DNA from: Bacteroidota bacterium | Lineage (GTDB): Bacteria > Bacteroidota > Ignavibacteria > Tepidaquicellales > Tepidaquicellaceae | Reading direction: 5' to 3' | NCBI GenBank assembly: GCA_018266845.1 | Contig: JAFDZO010000018.1 | Span: forward strand, 1 to 64,000 | Length of the DNA stretch: 64,000 nt | Shown: piece after piece, positions 52,830 through 60,883 of the stretch | Numbering within the stretch: the stretch's first letter is position 1 | Layout of the letters: every line of letters starts with the position of its first letter | Position numbers and translations under genes: made by a program | The notes under the pieces: model-generated | Database searches by the model: none | The model's input: the letters and a program-made list of their open reading frames with translations, nothing else | What the model was told of the DNA's origin: nothing

Positions 52830-53606
52830 ATGATTATGAAAAACACTTTACTTAAAGCCATAACAGAAGCAGGAATAATTTTAAAAGATAACTTTGCAGG
52901 CAATTTTAAAATTGAAAGCAAAGATATGATTGCAAATCTCGTAACCGAGATTGACAAAAAATCAGAGAAAAAAATTATTGAAGTTATAAAGAACGATTTT
53001 CCGGAACACAATATTTTGTCAGAGGAAATCGGCGCGCTTACACAGGAATCGAATTACAAATGGATTATTGACCCTATAGACGGCACAGTTAATTATGCCC
53101 ACTCTATTCCAATCACCTGCATTTCTATCGGAATTGAAAAAGACGGCGAAGTTATCATGGGCGCAGTTTATAACCCCATGATGGATGAACTTTTTTTCGC
53201 AGAAAAAGGAGAGGGCTCGTATTTTAATGAAAAAAGAATTTACGTTTCAAAAGAAGATAATTTTGCAAAAGCTTTATTGGTAACGGGTTTTCCCTATGAC
53301 TCTAGCCGCAATCCGCATAAGCCGGCAGAAGTTTTTGCAAGAGTGGTTTACAATGATATTCCCGTAAGAAGACTTGGCTCGGCAGCGCTCGATTTATGCT
53401 GGACTGCCATGGGGCGATTCGAGGGATTCTGGGAATACAATCTTAATGCCTGGGATGTCGCCGCAGGCTGCATAATTCTTACAGAGGCGGGCGGGAAACT
53501 TTCCGATTTTAACGGCAGCGCTCTTTCTATTTATCAGAGGGAAATCTTGGCTACTAACGGACTTATTCACGAGCAGCTAAGAAAGCTCATCAAAAACGAA
53601 AACTAA
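52830..53606 (+). CDS. suhB: Inositol monophosphatase family protein
   Basis: 258 residues. Li-sensitive phosphatase fold with EEIGA, WIIDPIDGTVNYAHSIP (metal loop), GLSALDLCW-like SAALDLCWTAMGRFEGFWE and NAWDVAAGCIILTEAGG. It hydrolyses inositol or related sugar phosphates; the physiological substrate is not certain, and some members are NusB-linked rRNA factors. Its stop overlaps the end of the converging ribH gene by 4 nt. Confidence 0.88.
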   Translation: MIMKNTLLKAITEAGIILKDNFAGNFKIESKDMIANLVTEIDKKSEKKIIEVIKNDFPEHNILSEEIGALTQESNYKWIIDPIDGTVNYAHSIPITCISIGIEKDGEVIMGAVYNPMMDELFFAEKGEGSYFNEKRIYVSKEDNFAKALLVTGFPYDSSRNPHKPAEVFARVVYNDIPVRRLGSAALDLCWTAMGRFEGFWEYNLNAWDVAAGCIILTEAGGKLSDFNGSALSIYQREILATNGLIHEQLRKLIKNEN

Positions 53607-54046
53607 TTTATCTTTTCACAAAGCTCTATCATTTCTATCACGGCAGAGGCAGCTTCGTATCCTTTATTGTCTTTATCTTCCAGGCTTCTTTCATAAGCCT
53701 GCTGAGGAGTAAAAGCCGTCAGCACTCCGAAGCCTACGGGAATTTCAAACTCAACCGATAAATTCATAAGCGTATGCGAAAGCGGCTCACAGATATATTC
53801 AAAATGAGCAGTCTCGCCTTTTATAACGCAGCCCAAAGTAATTATGCCGTCATACTTGGTAAGGTTGCAGAGCTTTTTTACGATAGTGGGAATTTCATAA
53901 GCGCCCGGAACAAAGAACACATCAATTTTACTTTCATCAAAACCTTTTTCTAAAAGAGCAGATTTTGCGCCCTTAAGCAGAGCCATTATTATAGGCTCAT
54001 TATATTTGCTGATTACTATTCCTATTCTTTTTTGCGAGAAATCCAT
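53603..54046 (-). CDS. ribH: 6,7-dimethyl-8-ribityllumazine synthase
   Basis: 147 residues. Penultimate riboflavin enzyme. Visible: IGIVISKYNE, VFFVPGAYEIPTIVKKL (substrate loop), GCVIKGETAHFEYIC, SVEFEIPVGFGVLTAFTPQQA. Other rib genes are not adjacent. It is 17 nt downstream of the PHP phosphoesterase gene. Confidence 0.95.
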   Translation of the reverse strand: MDFSQKRIGIVISKYNEPIIMALLKGAKSALLEKGFDESKIDVFFVPGAYEIPTIVKKLCNLTKYDGIITLGCVIKGETAHFEYICEPLSHTLMNLSVEFEIPVGFGVLTAFTPQQAYERSLEDKDNKGYEAASAVIEMIELCEKIN

Positions 54047-54063
54047 TTCTAATTTTCTGTTAC

Positions 54064-54894
54064 TTAGCTATTAACTTTTGGAAGATATGCCTTCATTCTT
54101 AAAACTTCTTTTTCTCCTATGAAATATTTTCCCATGTTGCCTGCATCATTTTTTCTGCCGCCGTGAAAATCAGAGCCGCCCGAGGTCAGCATATTCAGCT
54201 TTGAAGCAATATCTTTATATTTTCTTATTTCTGTTGCAGAGTGAGAGGGGTGCACAACTTCAATCCCGTCCAGTCCTGCGCCCTTAAACATTTTTATTTC
54301 CTCTTCATTAAAATATTTAGCAGGATGGGCAAGAAAAGATAAACCGCCGGCTTCCTTTATTATTTTAAAAACCCTGTCGTACTTCGGTCTTATTTTTTTC
54401 ACATCGGCAATTTTATCATCGCCGATATATTTTGTAAAAGCATCGAAGAAGCTTTTTACAAATCCCTGCCTTACAAGAGCATTGGCTATGTGAGGTCTGC
54501 CGATTGAAACCGTTGATTTCAAATCTTCCTTTGCATCTTCATAAGTAATTGTGCTGCCGAGCTCGTTCAGTTTTGTAATTATTTTTTTGATTCGGGAAAT
54601 TCTTTCTTCCTGAATTTCCTTCAGAAGCGCTTTCAGCGGTTCAGAATGCGGGTCTATAAAATAACCGAGTATGTGCGTTTCTCGTCCGTTGTATTCACCG
54701 CTTATTTCAACTCCCGGGATAACTTCAATATCCTCTTTCAGCCCGGTACGGATGGCTTCCTTGAGTCCGCCGATGTTATCGTGGTCAGTAATGCTGATTA
54801 TTTTCGCGCCGGTTTTGCTGATTTTTTTTACAATTTCAAAAGGAGAGAAAAATCCGTCGGAATAATAAGTATGTAAGTGAAGGTCAACTTTCAT
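54064..54894 (-). CDS. PHP-domain phosphoesterase (YciV/RNase AM-like)
   Basis: 276 residues. PHP metal motifs: DLHLHTYYSDG, SITDHDNIGG, ETHILGYF, FLAHPAKYF and SGGSDFHGG. Members hydrolyse 3',5'-bisphosphate nucleotides or trim RNA 5' ends (RNase AM). A gene-free, repeat-rich region lies upstream. Confidence 0.88.
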   Translation of the reverse strand: MKVDLHLHTYYSDGFFSPFEIVKKISKTGAKIISITDHDNIGGLKEAIRTGLKEDIEVIPGVEISGEYNGRETHILGYFIDPHSEPLKALLKEIQEERISRIKKIITKLNELGSTITYEDAKEDLKSTVSIGRPHIANALVRQGFVKSFFDAFTKYIGDDKIADVKKIRPKYDRVFKIIKEAGGLSFLAHPAKYFNEEEIKMFKGAGLDGIEVVHPSHSATEIRKYKDIASKLNMLTSGGSDFHGGRKNDAGNMGKYFIGEKEVLRMKAYLPKVNS

Positions 54895-55165
54895 TTATCA
54901 AAGGTTACAACTTAATGTAATCAAAATTGTTTAAAAAGTCAGATTTTCTTCTGACTTAAACTACTGAAAAAATAAGGGGTGAAACTTACGCCCCCTCGTA
55001 AGTTTTGGGCTAAAATATTGATTTTATAAGAACGGGTTTTCAATTTTTTAGTAGTTATTACCACAAAATCTCTAAAACACTAAACGGCTATTAAAATCCT
55101 TCGTTGAGGGGGCTTCGGAACACGCTATATTCTGATACCCCCCTGTCCCGCCAATTCATGAGGAT

Positions 55166-55271
55166 AAAACTCCTCCCTTGAGGGAAGTGTCGAGCCGAAG
55201 GCGAGACGGCGGGTGTTCCTTAAAACACCCCTCCTCCCGATAAATCGGGATACTCCCCTAAAGTGGAGAGT
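55166..55271 (+). repeat. Multi-hairpin dispersed repeat, copy 2
   Basis: Same order of stems as 6661-6764. The internal stem is CCCGAT/ATCGGG, where copy 1 has GACC/GGTC and copy 3 CCGACC/GGTCGG, i.e. paired changes. Confidence 0.75.
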
Positions 55272-55281
55272 TACTTCGTTA

Positions 55282-55311
55282 GACCTGACAGGATTGAAAA
55301 CCTGTCAGGTC
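55282..55311. repeat. Dispersed hairpin GACCTGACAGG, copy 1
   Basis: Perfect 11-bp stem GACCTGACAGG/CCTGTCAGGTC with an 8-nt loop (ATTGAAAA). The same hairpin is at 55884-55913 with loop ATTAAAAA. Confidence 0.7.
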
Positions 55312-55470
55312 ATAAACTCTAATTTACATTAAATTGAAATTAAAAAAAAGCAGATGTTCCCTATTAGTACTAATAGGTAGAAATATTTAGGTTTGGTATT
55401 GACAGGAAGTTGGAAAAGTGGGTTTGCCGTCGTTGGTGTTTTTAACAACCACAATTACTTTAGCTTTTTT

Positions 55471-55494
55471 GCTGTTGGTGGAAACACCAACAGC
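55471..55494. repeat. Perfect hairpin with GAAA tetraloop
   Basis: GCTGTTGGTG / CACCAACAGC with GAAA between them, a very stable RNA or DNA hairpin in the gene-free tract. Confidence 0.6.
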
Positions 55495-55593
55495 GGCAGA
55501 AAAATCCTCGTTCCTATGCGGAATTTATCCCGATGTAATCGGGAGCATCCAAGCGAGTATTCCTTATATAAAACTTCACAATCATTTAATTTG

Positions 55594-55619
55594 CGTTCCC
55601 AACGAGGACGTTGGGAACG
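55594..55619. repeat. Short dispersed hairpin, GTTCCCA variant
   Basis: Perfect 11-bp stem CGTTCCCAACG/CGTTGGGAACG with an AGGA loop. Shares layout (outer CGTT/AACG, 4-nt loop) with 6626-6651, 6845-6870 and 27417-27439. Confidence 0.65.
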
Positions 55620-55820
55620 AGGGGTTTGGATATGCTCGAAGTAAACTCGCTTCGCTAGCGCTCGCTCAAACAGATTTCTCGCCAGCGATTGTTCTCGTGA
55701 TTTTCTTCACGGAAAAATTATAAGGCCGGTTTTATTTCACCTTATGTTCCTCAGTAACAACTAAACATTGGCTGCTTGGTAAAAACAACAATTCGGCGGT
55801 AAAAAGTATTTTCTCACTGG

Positions 55821-55862
55821 ATTCCCGCTGGAGTTTATCCCGCAGCATTGCGGGGCGGGAAT
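55821..55862. repeat. Dispersed CCCGC-rich palindrome
   Basis: Outer TTCCCGC/GCGGGAA and inner CCCGCA/TGCGGG stems, followed by TGACA. A repeat type found in many bacteria; only one copy was seen here. Confidence 0.5.
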
Positions 55863-55883
55863 GACATTAGTGTAATCTATTTT

Positions 55884-55913
55884 GACCTGACAGGATTAAA
55901 AACCTGTCAGGTC
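55884..55913. repeat. Dispersed hairpin GACCTGACAGG, copy 2
   Basis: Identical stem to 55282-55311. Confidence 0.7.
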
Positions 55914-56018
55914 TATTTGTAGTGTCCCAATTCATAACTCATAATTCATAATTCTCTTCCTTTTCTTCATTTAACTATTGATTATTTTTAACTAAATTCT
56001 ACTTTTTCAGGATAAAAA

Positions 56019-57065
56019 TTGAATATAATATTATTAACGGGCGGACCTTCCGCCGAAAGAGATGTTGCGCTTTCTTCAAGCAGAAGCATTTTAAAATCTC
56101 TGCGCGAGCTTGGACATAATGTAAAAGTTATTGACCCGGTTTACGGCGATGAAAATGTAAGCGAAGAAAAAATCTTTGAAGATAAAGTTTCCCGCGAGTA
56201 TCCTTCACAGGAAAAACTTCTTGAAATAAAAAAATCTGCCGAAAGAAATATTTTAAAATGTTTCGATTCGGATTTATTTGATAACTGCGATTTTGTTTTT
56301 CTTGGGCTTCATGGAAAATTCGGTGAGGACGGCAAAGTGCAGACACTTCTTGATTTGCGCCACCTGAAATATTCCGGCTCGGATTATTTTTCTTCCGCTC
56401 TTGCAATGGATAAAGATGTTTCGAAGATGGTTTTTAATTCTTACAAAATCCCGACTGCGCGATGGATGTTTTCATACTCACAGGAAGAAGCACTGAGCGA
56501 AGCTTTTTTAAAGAAGCTTATTAAAGAACTTGGTTTCCCTGTTGTTGTCAAGCCGAACGATGACGGCAGCAGCGTGGGACTAACTATTTTGCGAAACGAA
56601 AATGATTATAACGCGTATGCCGAAGCAGTGCAATTAGCGTTTAAGTATTCCAACAAAATTCTGTTTGAAAAATTTACGGAAGGCAGAGAGCTGACTGTCC
56701 CGATTTTAGGAGAGGAAGCTTTTCCTGTAGTTGAGATAAGACCAAAGGGCGGCCTTTATGATTACGAGCATAAGTACACAAAGGGAATGACTGAATACTT
56801 TTGTCCGGCGGAGCTTACTGAAGCTGAGACAAAAAAAGTAAAGGAGCTTGCAATGACGGCGCATAAAGCTGTCGGCGCAAAAGTATATTCGAGGGTTGAT
56901 TTTATTCAGTCATCGTTCGATAAAGAGTTTTATTGTTTAGAAGTAAACACATTGCCGGGAATGACGGAAACTTCGCTTGTTCCGAAATCGGCAAATGCAT
57001 TGGGAATGAATTTTACTCAGCTGATTGGAAAATTAATTGAGCTTTCGATGGAGAAGTATAAATAG
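56019..57065 (+). CDS. ddl: D-alanine--D-alanine ligase family protein (second copy)
   Basis: 348 residues from a TTG start, with AGGA 7 nt upstream; the N-terminal MNIILLTGGPSAERDVALSS fits the family start. Further blocks: FLGLHGKFGEDGKVQTLLDL, AMDKDVSKMVFNSYKIPTAR, PNDDGSSVGLTI, the loop YDYEHKYTKGMTEYFCPAEL and LEVNTLPGMTETSLVPKSA. The sequence is clearly divergent from the 368-residue Ddl at 5.4 kb (TTG start, an EHKYTKG loop where Ddl1 has EAKYID). It may be the housekeeping ddlB-type enzyme or have another substrate. Confidence 0.9.
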   Translation: MNIILLTGGPSAERDVALSSSRSILKSLRELGHNVKVIDPVYGDENVSEEKIFEDKVSREYPSQEKLLEIKKSAERNILKCFDSDLFDNCDFVFLGLHGKFGEDGKVQTLLDLRHLKYSGSDYFSSALAMDKDVSKMVFNSYKIPTARWMFSYSQEEALSEAFLKKLIKELGFPVVVKPNDDGSSVGLTILRNENDYNAYAEAVQLAFKYSNKILFEKFTEGRELTVPILGEEAFPVVEIRPKGGLYDYEHKYTKGMTEYFCPAELTEAETKKVKELAMTAHKAVGAKVYSRVDFIQSSFDKEFYCLEVNTLPGMTETSLVPKSANALGMNFTQLIGKLIELSMEKYK

Positions 57066-57114
57066 TTTTGTTTGGGTATGAGATTGGAGAAACTAGCGTA
57101 GTCAAATAATGGTT

Positions 57115-57218
57115 AAACTCTCCCCTTGAGGGGAGTCCGACCGAAAGGTCGGGAGGGGTGTTGATATAACACCCTCCGTCTCGCCTTTGGCTCGACACCT
57201 CCCTCAAGGGAGGAATTT
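57115..57218 (-). repeat. Multi-hairpin dispersed repeat, copy 3 (inverted)
   Basis: Inverted copy of 6661-6764. Stems CTCCCC/GGGGAG, CCGACC/GGTCGG with GAAA loop, GGGTGTT/AACACCC, GTCTCGCC/GGCTCGAC and CCTCCC/GGGAGG. Lies between ddl and the ftsB-like gene. Confidence 0.75.
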
Positions 57219-57290
57219 AGTTTTCGTAGTGGCCTCTAATATAGAGGGTAAATATTGATGAAATTTTAATAAATCTATCTTCTCTGCTAA

Positions 57291-57629
57291 ATGCAAAATG
57301 GTTCGGAAAGAGACGGTGTGATAAAATCCGTAGCAAGATTTATTAAGTACAATAAAAAAGTTGTATTGTTTTTAATTGTGCTCGGCGGACTGCTTGCATT
57401 TGCTTCGGTGGGAAATAAAGGACTTATTTCGCGCTTAAAAATGGAAAGCGAGAAGAAGGGGCTTGAAGAGCAGTTAAAGACAGAGCAGATGAAAACGAAA
57501 GAATTGCAAAAAGATATAGAAGAATTGAAAAGCTCCGATAAAAAGATAGAGAAGACTGCGCGTGAGAAATACGGAATGACTAAGGAGAACGAAACAATCT
57601 ACAAAATTTTAATAGACAGCACTAAATGA
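57291..57629 (+). CDS. FtsB/DivIC-like septum formation initiator
   Basis: 112 residues. Short cytoplasmic tail, one membrane helix (VVLFLIVLGGLLAFASVG), then a leucine-zipper coiled coil (SRLKMESEKKGLEEQLKTEQ, KELQKDIEEL) and the conserved IEKTAREKYGMTKENETIYKI end. FtsB bridges FtsL and FtsQ in the divisome. Its stop overlaps the next gene's start by 4 nt. Confidence 0.85.
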   Translation: MQNGSERDGVIKSVARFIKYNKKVVLFLIVLGGLLAFASVGNKGLISRLKMESEKKGLEEQLKTEQMKTKELQKDIEELKSSDKKIEKTAREKYGMTKENETIYKILIDSTK

Positions 57630-58636
57630 AAAATGTAGTCTCAACCTTAAAAAGCATCCTGGCAATCAGTTCTCCCACCGGCTATACGATTGAGGTAATT
57701 AGTTATATAGAATCACTCTTTAAAGGTTCTAAGCTTCACATAAAAAAAACGAATAAAGGTTCACTTTTGATTTCGTTCGGTGAAAATCCTGAGTTAGTTA
57801 TTACAGGACACATTGATACACTTGGCGCGATGGTGAAAGAAATTAACCCTGACGGGACGCTGGCAATAACGGAGCTTGGAAGTTATCCTTTAAACTCTTT
57901 CGAGGGAGAATATGTTACAGTAAGAAACACCAAAGGCAAAAACTACAGAGGTACTTTTCTACTTAACAATCCTGCTGCACACGTAAACAGAAATATTGGC
58001 TCGGATAAGAGACAGCTTGAAAATATGTCCGTAAGACTTGATGCTGAAGTAAGGAGCTATGAAGATGTTAAAAAACTAAACATTGAAGTCGGCGATTTTA
58101 TATTCTACGATACAAGATTTGAGACAACGAATACGGGATTTGTAAAATCACGTTTCCTTGATGATAAGGCATGCGCTGCAGTGATGATAGAACTGATAAA
58201 AGAATATGCAAAGTCAGGTAAGAAGAAAAACATTGGATTTTATTTTTCAAATTACGAAGAAGTGGGGCACGGCTCAAGCACGGGAATACCTGCTTCGACA
58301 AAAGAATTATTAGTGCTTGATATGGCAGTGGTTGGTGAGGGATGCACAGGACGAGAAGACGCAGTTTCAATCTGCGTAAAGGATTCATCGGGACCTTATG
58401 ATTTTACAATGAGGGAAAAGCTAAGAACTCTGGCGCAGAAAAATAAAATTGATTACGTAATAGATATATATCCTTATTATGGCTCAGACGGCAGCGCAGC
58501 AGTCCGCTCCGGTTATGACGTAAGAGTAGGATTAATCGGTCCGGGAGTTTCGGCTTCGCACGGAGTTGAACGTACCCATGAAAAAGGGCTGGAAGCCACA
58601 TACAAACTAACAAAAGCTTATATAGAAAATTTCTAA
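57626..58636 (+). CDS. M42-family aminopeptidase
   Basis: 336 residues. Zn2 peptidase with GHIDTLGAMVK (His, Asp), FLDDKACAA (bridging Asp), NYEEVGHGSS (general-base Glu), VLDMAVVGEG and SASHGVERTH. These tetrahedral-complex aminopeptidases trim short peptides in the cytoplasm. Start overlaps ftsB-like stop (ATGA), so the genes are translationally coupled. Confidence 0.92.
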   Translation: MKNVVSTLKSILAISSPTGYTIEVISYIESLFKGSKLHIKKTNKGSLLISFGENPELVITGHIDTLGAMVKEINPDGTLAITELGSYPLNSFEGEYVTVRNTKGKNYRGTFLLNNPAAHVNRNIGSDKRQLENMSVRLDAEVRSYEDVKKLNIEVGDFIFYDTRFETTNTGFVKSRFLDDKACAAVMIELIKEYAKSGKKKNIGFYFSNYEEVGHGSSTGIPASTKELLVLDMAVVGEGCTGREDAVSICVKDSSGPYDFTMREKLRTLAQKNKIDYVIDIYPYYGSDGSAAVRSGYDVRVGLIGPGVSASHGVERTHEKGLEATYKLTKAYIENF

Positions 58637-58717
58637 AATTTTTTTACGTTAAATTCAGATGACTTACCTTTGTTAGAGGCGCGTCATCTTTTTTTATATG
58701 CAAAAAGCTTAAGAATT

Positions 58718-58885
58718 TCCCCCTCCTTTTTTAAGGAGGGGGATTAAGGGGGAGGTCTGGTGAGAAATGTATTTTAGTTTTCTCTTCCCACTAACCCCTC
58801 CCTGCCCCTCCCCTAAGTAAGGGGAGGGAAAAAGATTTTAAAAGTTAACTACCCCAACCCCCTCCTTAATAAGGATGGGGCGGAG
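58718..58885. repeat. C-rich palindromic repeat cluster
   Basis: Three hairpins in a row: CCCCCTCC/GGAGGGGG (58718-58743), CCCCTCCC/GGGAGGG about 58804-58829, and CCCCTCCTT/AAGGATGGGG about 58859-58881. Related to the 25.1-kb element. The last one ends just upstream of trpS. Confidence 0.6.
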
Positions 58886-58893
58886 AAATTTGA

Positions 58894-59892
58894 ATGTCTG
58901 AACAAAAGAAAATAATACTTTCGGGAATGAGACCTACGGGCAGTCTGCACATAGGGCATTATGTAGGCGCTCTCGAAAACTGGGTTTCACTGCAGGATGA
59001 CTATCAGAATTTTCATCTTATTGCAGATTATCACACGCTTACAACTTCGCTTGATACAACAAACGTGTACAAGGATTCCGTAGATATGGTTATTGACTGG
59101 ATAGCATGCGGAATTGACCCGGTGAAGTCCCCTATTTTCAGACAATCAAAAGTGAAGCAGCATACTGAGCTGCATTTGATTTTTTCGATGCTGATAACAA
59201 AGAACCGGCTTGAAAAGAATCCGACTTTAAAGGAACAGATAAGAGATTTGAATCTTCAGGGAGTGTCGTACGGACACTTAGGATATCCCGTTTTGCAATC
59301 AGCAGATATTTTATTATACAAAGGCAATGCTGTGCCTGTCGGTGAAGACCAGGTGCCGCACGTAGAAATTACAAGACACATTGCAGAGCATTTTAATCAG
59401 GCATTTGAGCTGAACGGAAAAAAGATATTCCCGATACCGGAACCAAAGATTACAAAGTTTGCGCGTCTGCCCGGACTTGACGGTAAGGCAAAGATGAGCA
59501 AATCTCTGGGCAACGGCATATTGCTTTCTGACCCGGAAGATGAAATAAAATCAAAGATGAAGAAGGCATTTACCGATCCTGCCAAGCTGAGAAAAGGCGA
59601 CCCGGGAAATCCCAATATATGCTTAGTTTATCTTTACCATCAGAAATTTAATCCTGAAGAAGAGCCGGAAATAAGAAACGGCTGCACGACAGGAACTTTA
59701 GGCTGTTTTGATTGTAAAATGAAGTGTGCAGGCAAAATAGCGGAACACTTCGCTCCGGCAAGAGAAAAACGCGCGGAGCTTGAAGCAAATATAGGCAGAG
59801 TTGTTGAGATTATGGAAGACGGCGAGAACAGAGCCAGAGCAGCAGCAGAGCAGACGATGAGCGAAGTAAGAGAGGCGATGAGATTCGGGTGA
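58894..59892 (+). CDS. trpS: Tryptophanyl-tRNA synthetase
   Basis: 332 residues, class I. HIGH motif in PTGSLHIGHYVGAL and KMSKS in GKAKMSKSLGN; the family's GEDQVPHVEITRHIAEHFN is present, as is a CFDCKMKCAGKIAEHF region. It charges tRNA-Trp. Preceded by a C-rich repeat cluster. Confidence 0.97.
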   Translation: MSEQKKIILSGMRPTGSLHIGHYVGALENWVSLQDDYQNFHLIADYHTLTTSLDTTNVYKDSVDMVIDWIACGIDPVKSPIFRQSKVKQHTELHLIFSMLITKNRLEKNPTLKEQIRDLNLQGVSYGHLGYPVLQSADILLYKGNAVPVGEDQVPHVEITRHIAEHFNQAFELNGKKIFPIPEPKITKFARLPGLDGKAKMSKSLGNGILLSDPEDEIKSKMKKAFTDPAKLRKGDPGNPNICLVYLYHQKFNPEEEPEIRNGCTTGTLGCFDCKMKCAGKIAEHFAPAREKRAELEANIGRVVEIMEDGENRARAAAEQTMSEVREAMRFG

Positions 59893-59908
59893 ACAGATTA
59901 TATTATTA

Positions 59909-60016
59909 AACCACAGATTACTCGGATTATTTACACAGAGGTCACAGAATAAGAAATATAAAAACAAATAAATTTTTCTGTGCAATTCTGAGATAAAATC
60001 TGTGTAATCTGTGGTT
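59909..60016. repeat. Long inverted repeat with AACCACAGATTA ends
   Basis: Outer arms AACCACAGATTA and TAATCTGTGGTT are perfect complements about 84 nt apart, and inner segments (ACACAGAG / TTCTGTG) also pair. Fits a small dispersed palindromic element found in many bacteria. Located between trpS and uppS. Confidence 0.6.
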
Positions 60017-60096
60017 AAAAGTGCTAAGCAGTTTACATTGTAATTTGATTTTCAATAGGTAATATTTGTTATTACGCAGGAAAAATCCTTTAAAAA

Positions 60097-60873
60097 TTGG
60101 CTAAAAACGCAGAAAAAGACAAGCTTTTACAAGAAGAATTAAAAAAAAGCGGTGAAATTCCAAAGCACGTTGCAATTATAATGGACGGCAACGGAAGATG
60201 GGCTAAATCGAAAGGTTACAACCGTGTTTTCGGGCATAAAGAAGGCGTAAATTCTGCAAGAGATATTGTTGAAGCATGTGTTGAACTTGGCGGAGTGAAG
60301 TATCTTACGCTTTATACTTTTTCTACCGAAAACTGGAGAAGACCGAAGGCTGAAGTATCGGTTCTGATGAAGCTGCTTATAAAAGCAATTAGAGATGAAA
60401 CCGAAAGACTTCATAAAAACGGAGTAAGATTGATTGCATCAGGAAATCTTGAAACACTGCCTGAAAAAGTTTTGCAGGAACTGCATGATTGTATGGATTA
60501 CACAAAAGATAACAAACGCCTAACTCTGAATCTTGCGCTTAGCTACAGCGGAAGATGGGATATAATTAACGCAGTAAAAAATATTGCGAAGGATTATAAG
60601 GACGGGAAGATTTCGCAGGATGAGATTAACGATGATTTGTTTTCTGATTACCTTGTAACAAAATCAATTCCCGACCCGGATTTAATGATACGCACGGGCG
60701 GCGATTACAGAATAAGCAATTTTTTATTATGGCAGCTTGCCTACTCAGAAATTTATATTGATACAATCTATTGGCCCGATTTTAAACGCGGCAGTTTTTA
60801 TAAGGCAATAGCAGAATATCAAAAACGCGAACGAAGATTCGGTCTTGTAAGCGAACAACTACAAAAGAAATAA
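60097..60873 (+). CDS. uppS: Isoprenyl transferase (undecaprenyl diphosphate synthase)
   Basis: 258 residues from TTG. Conserved blocks: IIMDGNGRWAKSKG (catalytic Asp), YTLYTFSTENWRRP-like TLYTFSTENWRRP, RTGGDYRISNFLLWQLAYSE and EIYIDTIYWPDF. It makes the C55 lipid carrier for peptidoglycan and other wall polymers. First gene of uppS-bamA-skp-skp2, the Bacteroidetes-like order. Confidence 0.95.
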   Translation: MAKNAEKDKLLQEELKKSGEIPKHVAIIMDGNGRWAKSKGYNRVFGHKEGVNSARDIVEACVELGGVKYLTLYTFSTENWRRPKAEVSVLMKLLIKAIRDETERLHKNGVRLIASGNLETLPEKVLQELHDCMDYTKDNKRLTLNLALSYSGRWDIINAVKNIAKDYKDGKISQDEINDDLFSDYLVTKSIPDPDLMIRTGGDYRISNFLLWQLAYSEIYIDTIYWPDFKRGSFYKAIAEYQKRERRFGLVSEQLQKK

Positions 60874-60883
60874 ACAAAATTTA

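Larger units (their letters stand above)
54895..56018. other. Gene-free tract of 1.1 kb packed with palindromes
   Basis: No convincing ORF; the open frames around 55393-55723 cross palindromes and have no family pattern. In order it holds hairpins at 54936-54957 and 54982-55005, a multi-hairpin repeat (55166-55271), GACCTGACAGG hairpins (55282-55311 and 55884-55913), a GCTGTTGGTG hairpin (55471-55494), TCCCGAT/ATCGGGA (about 55528-55544), a GTTCCCA hairpin (55594-55619), a CCCGC-rich repeat (55821-55862) and a short ATTCATAA tandem repeat (about 55930-55954). Confidence 0.75.

Noticed and set aside
55393-55723. Two overlapping rightward open frames
   Set aside because: They run through several palindromes, have no family pattern and no clear start context; treated as non-coding.
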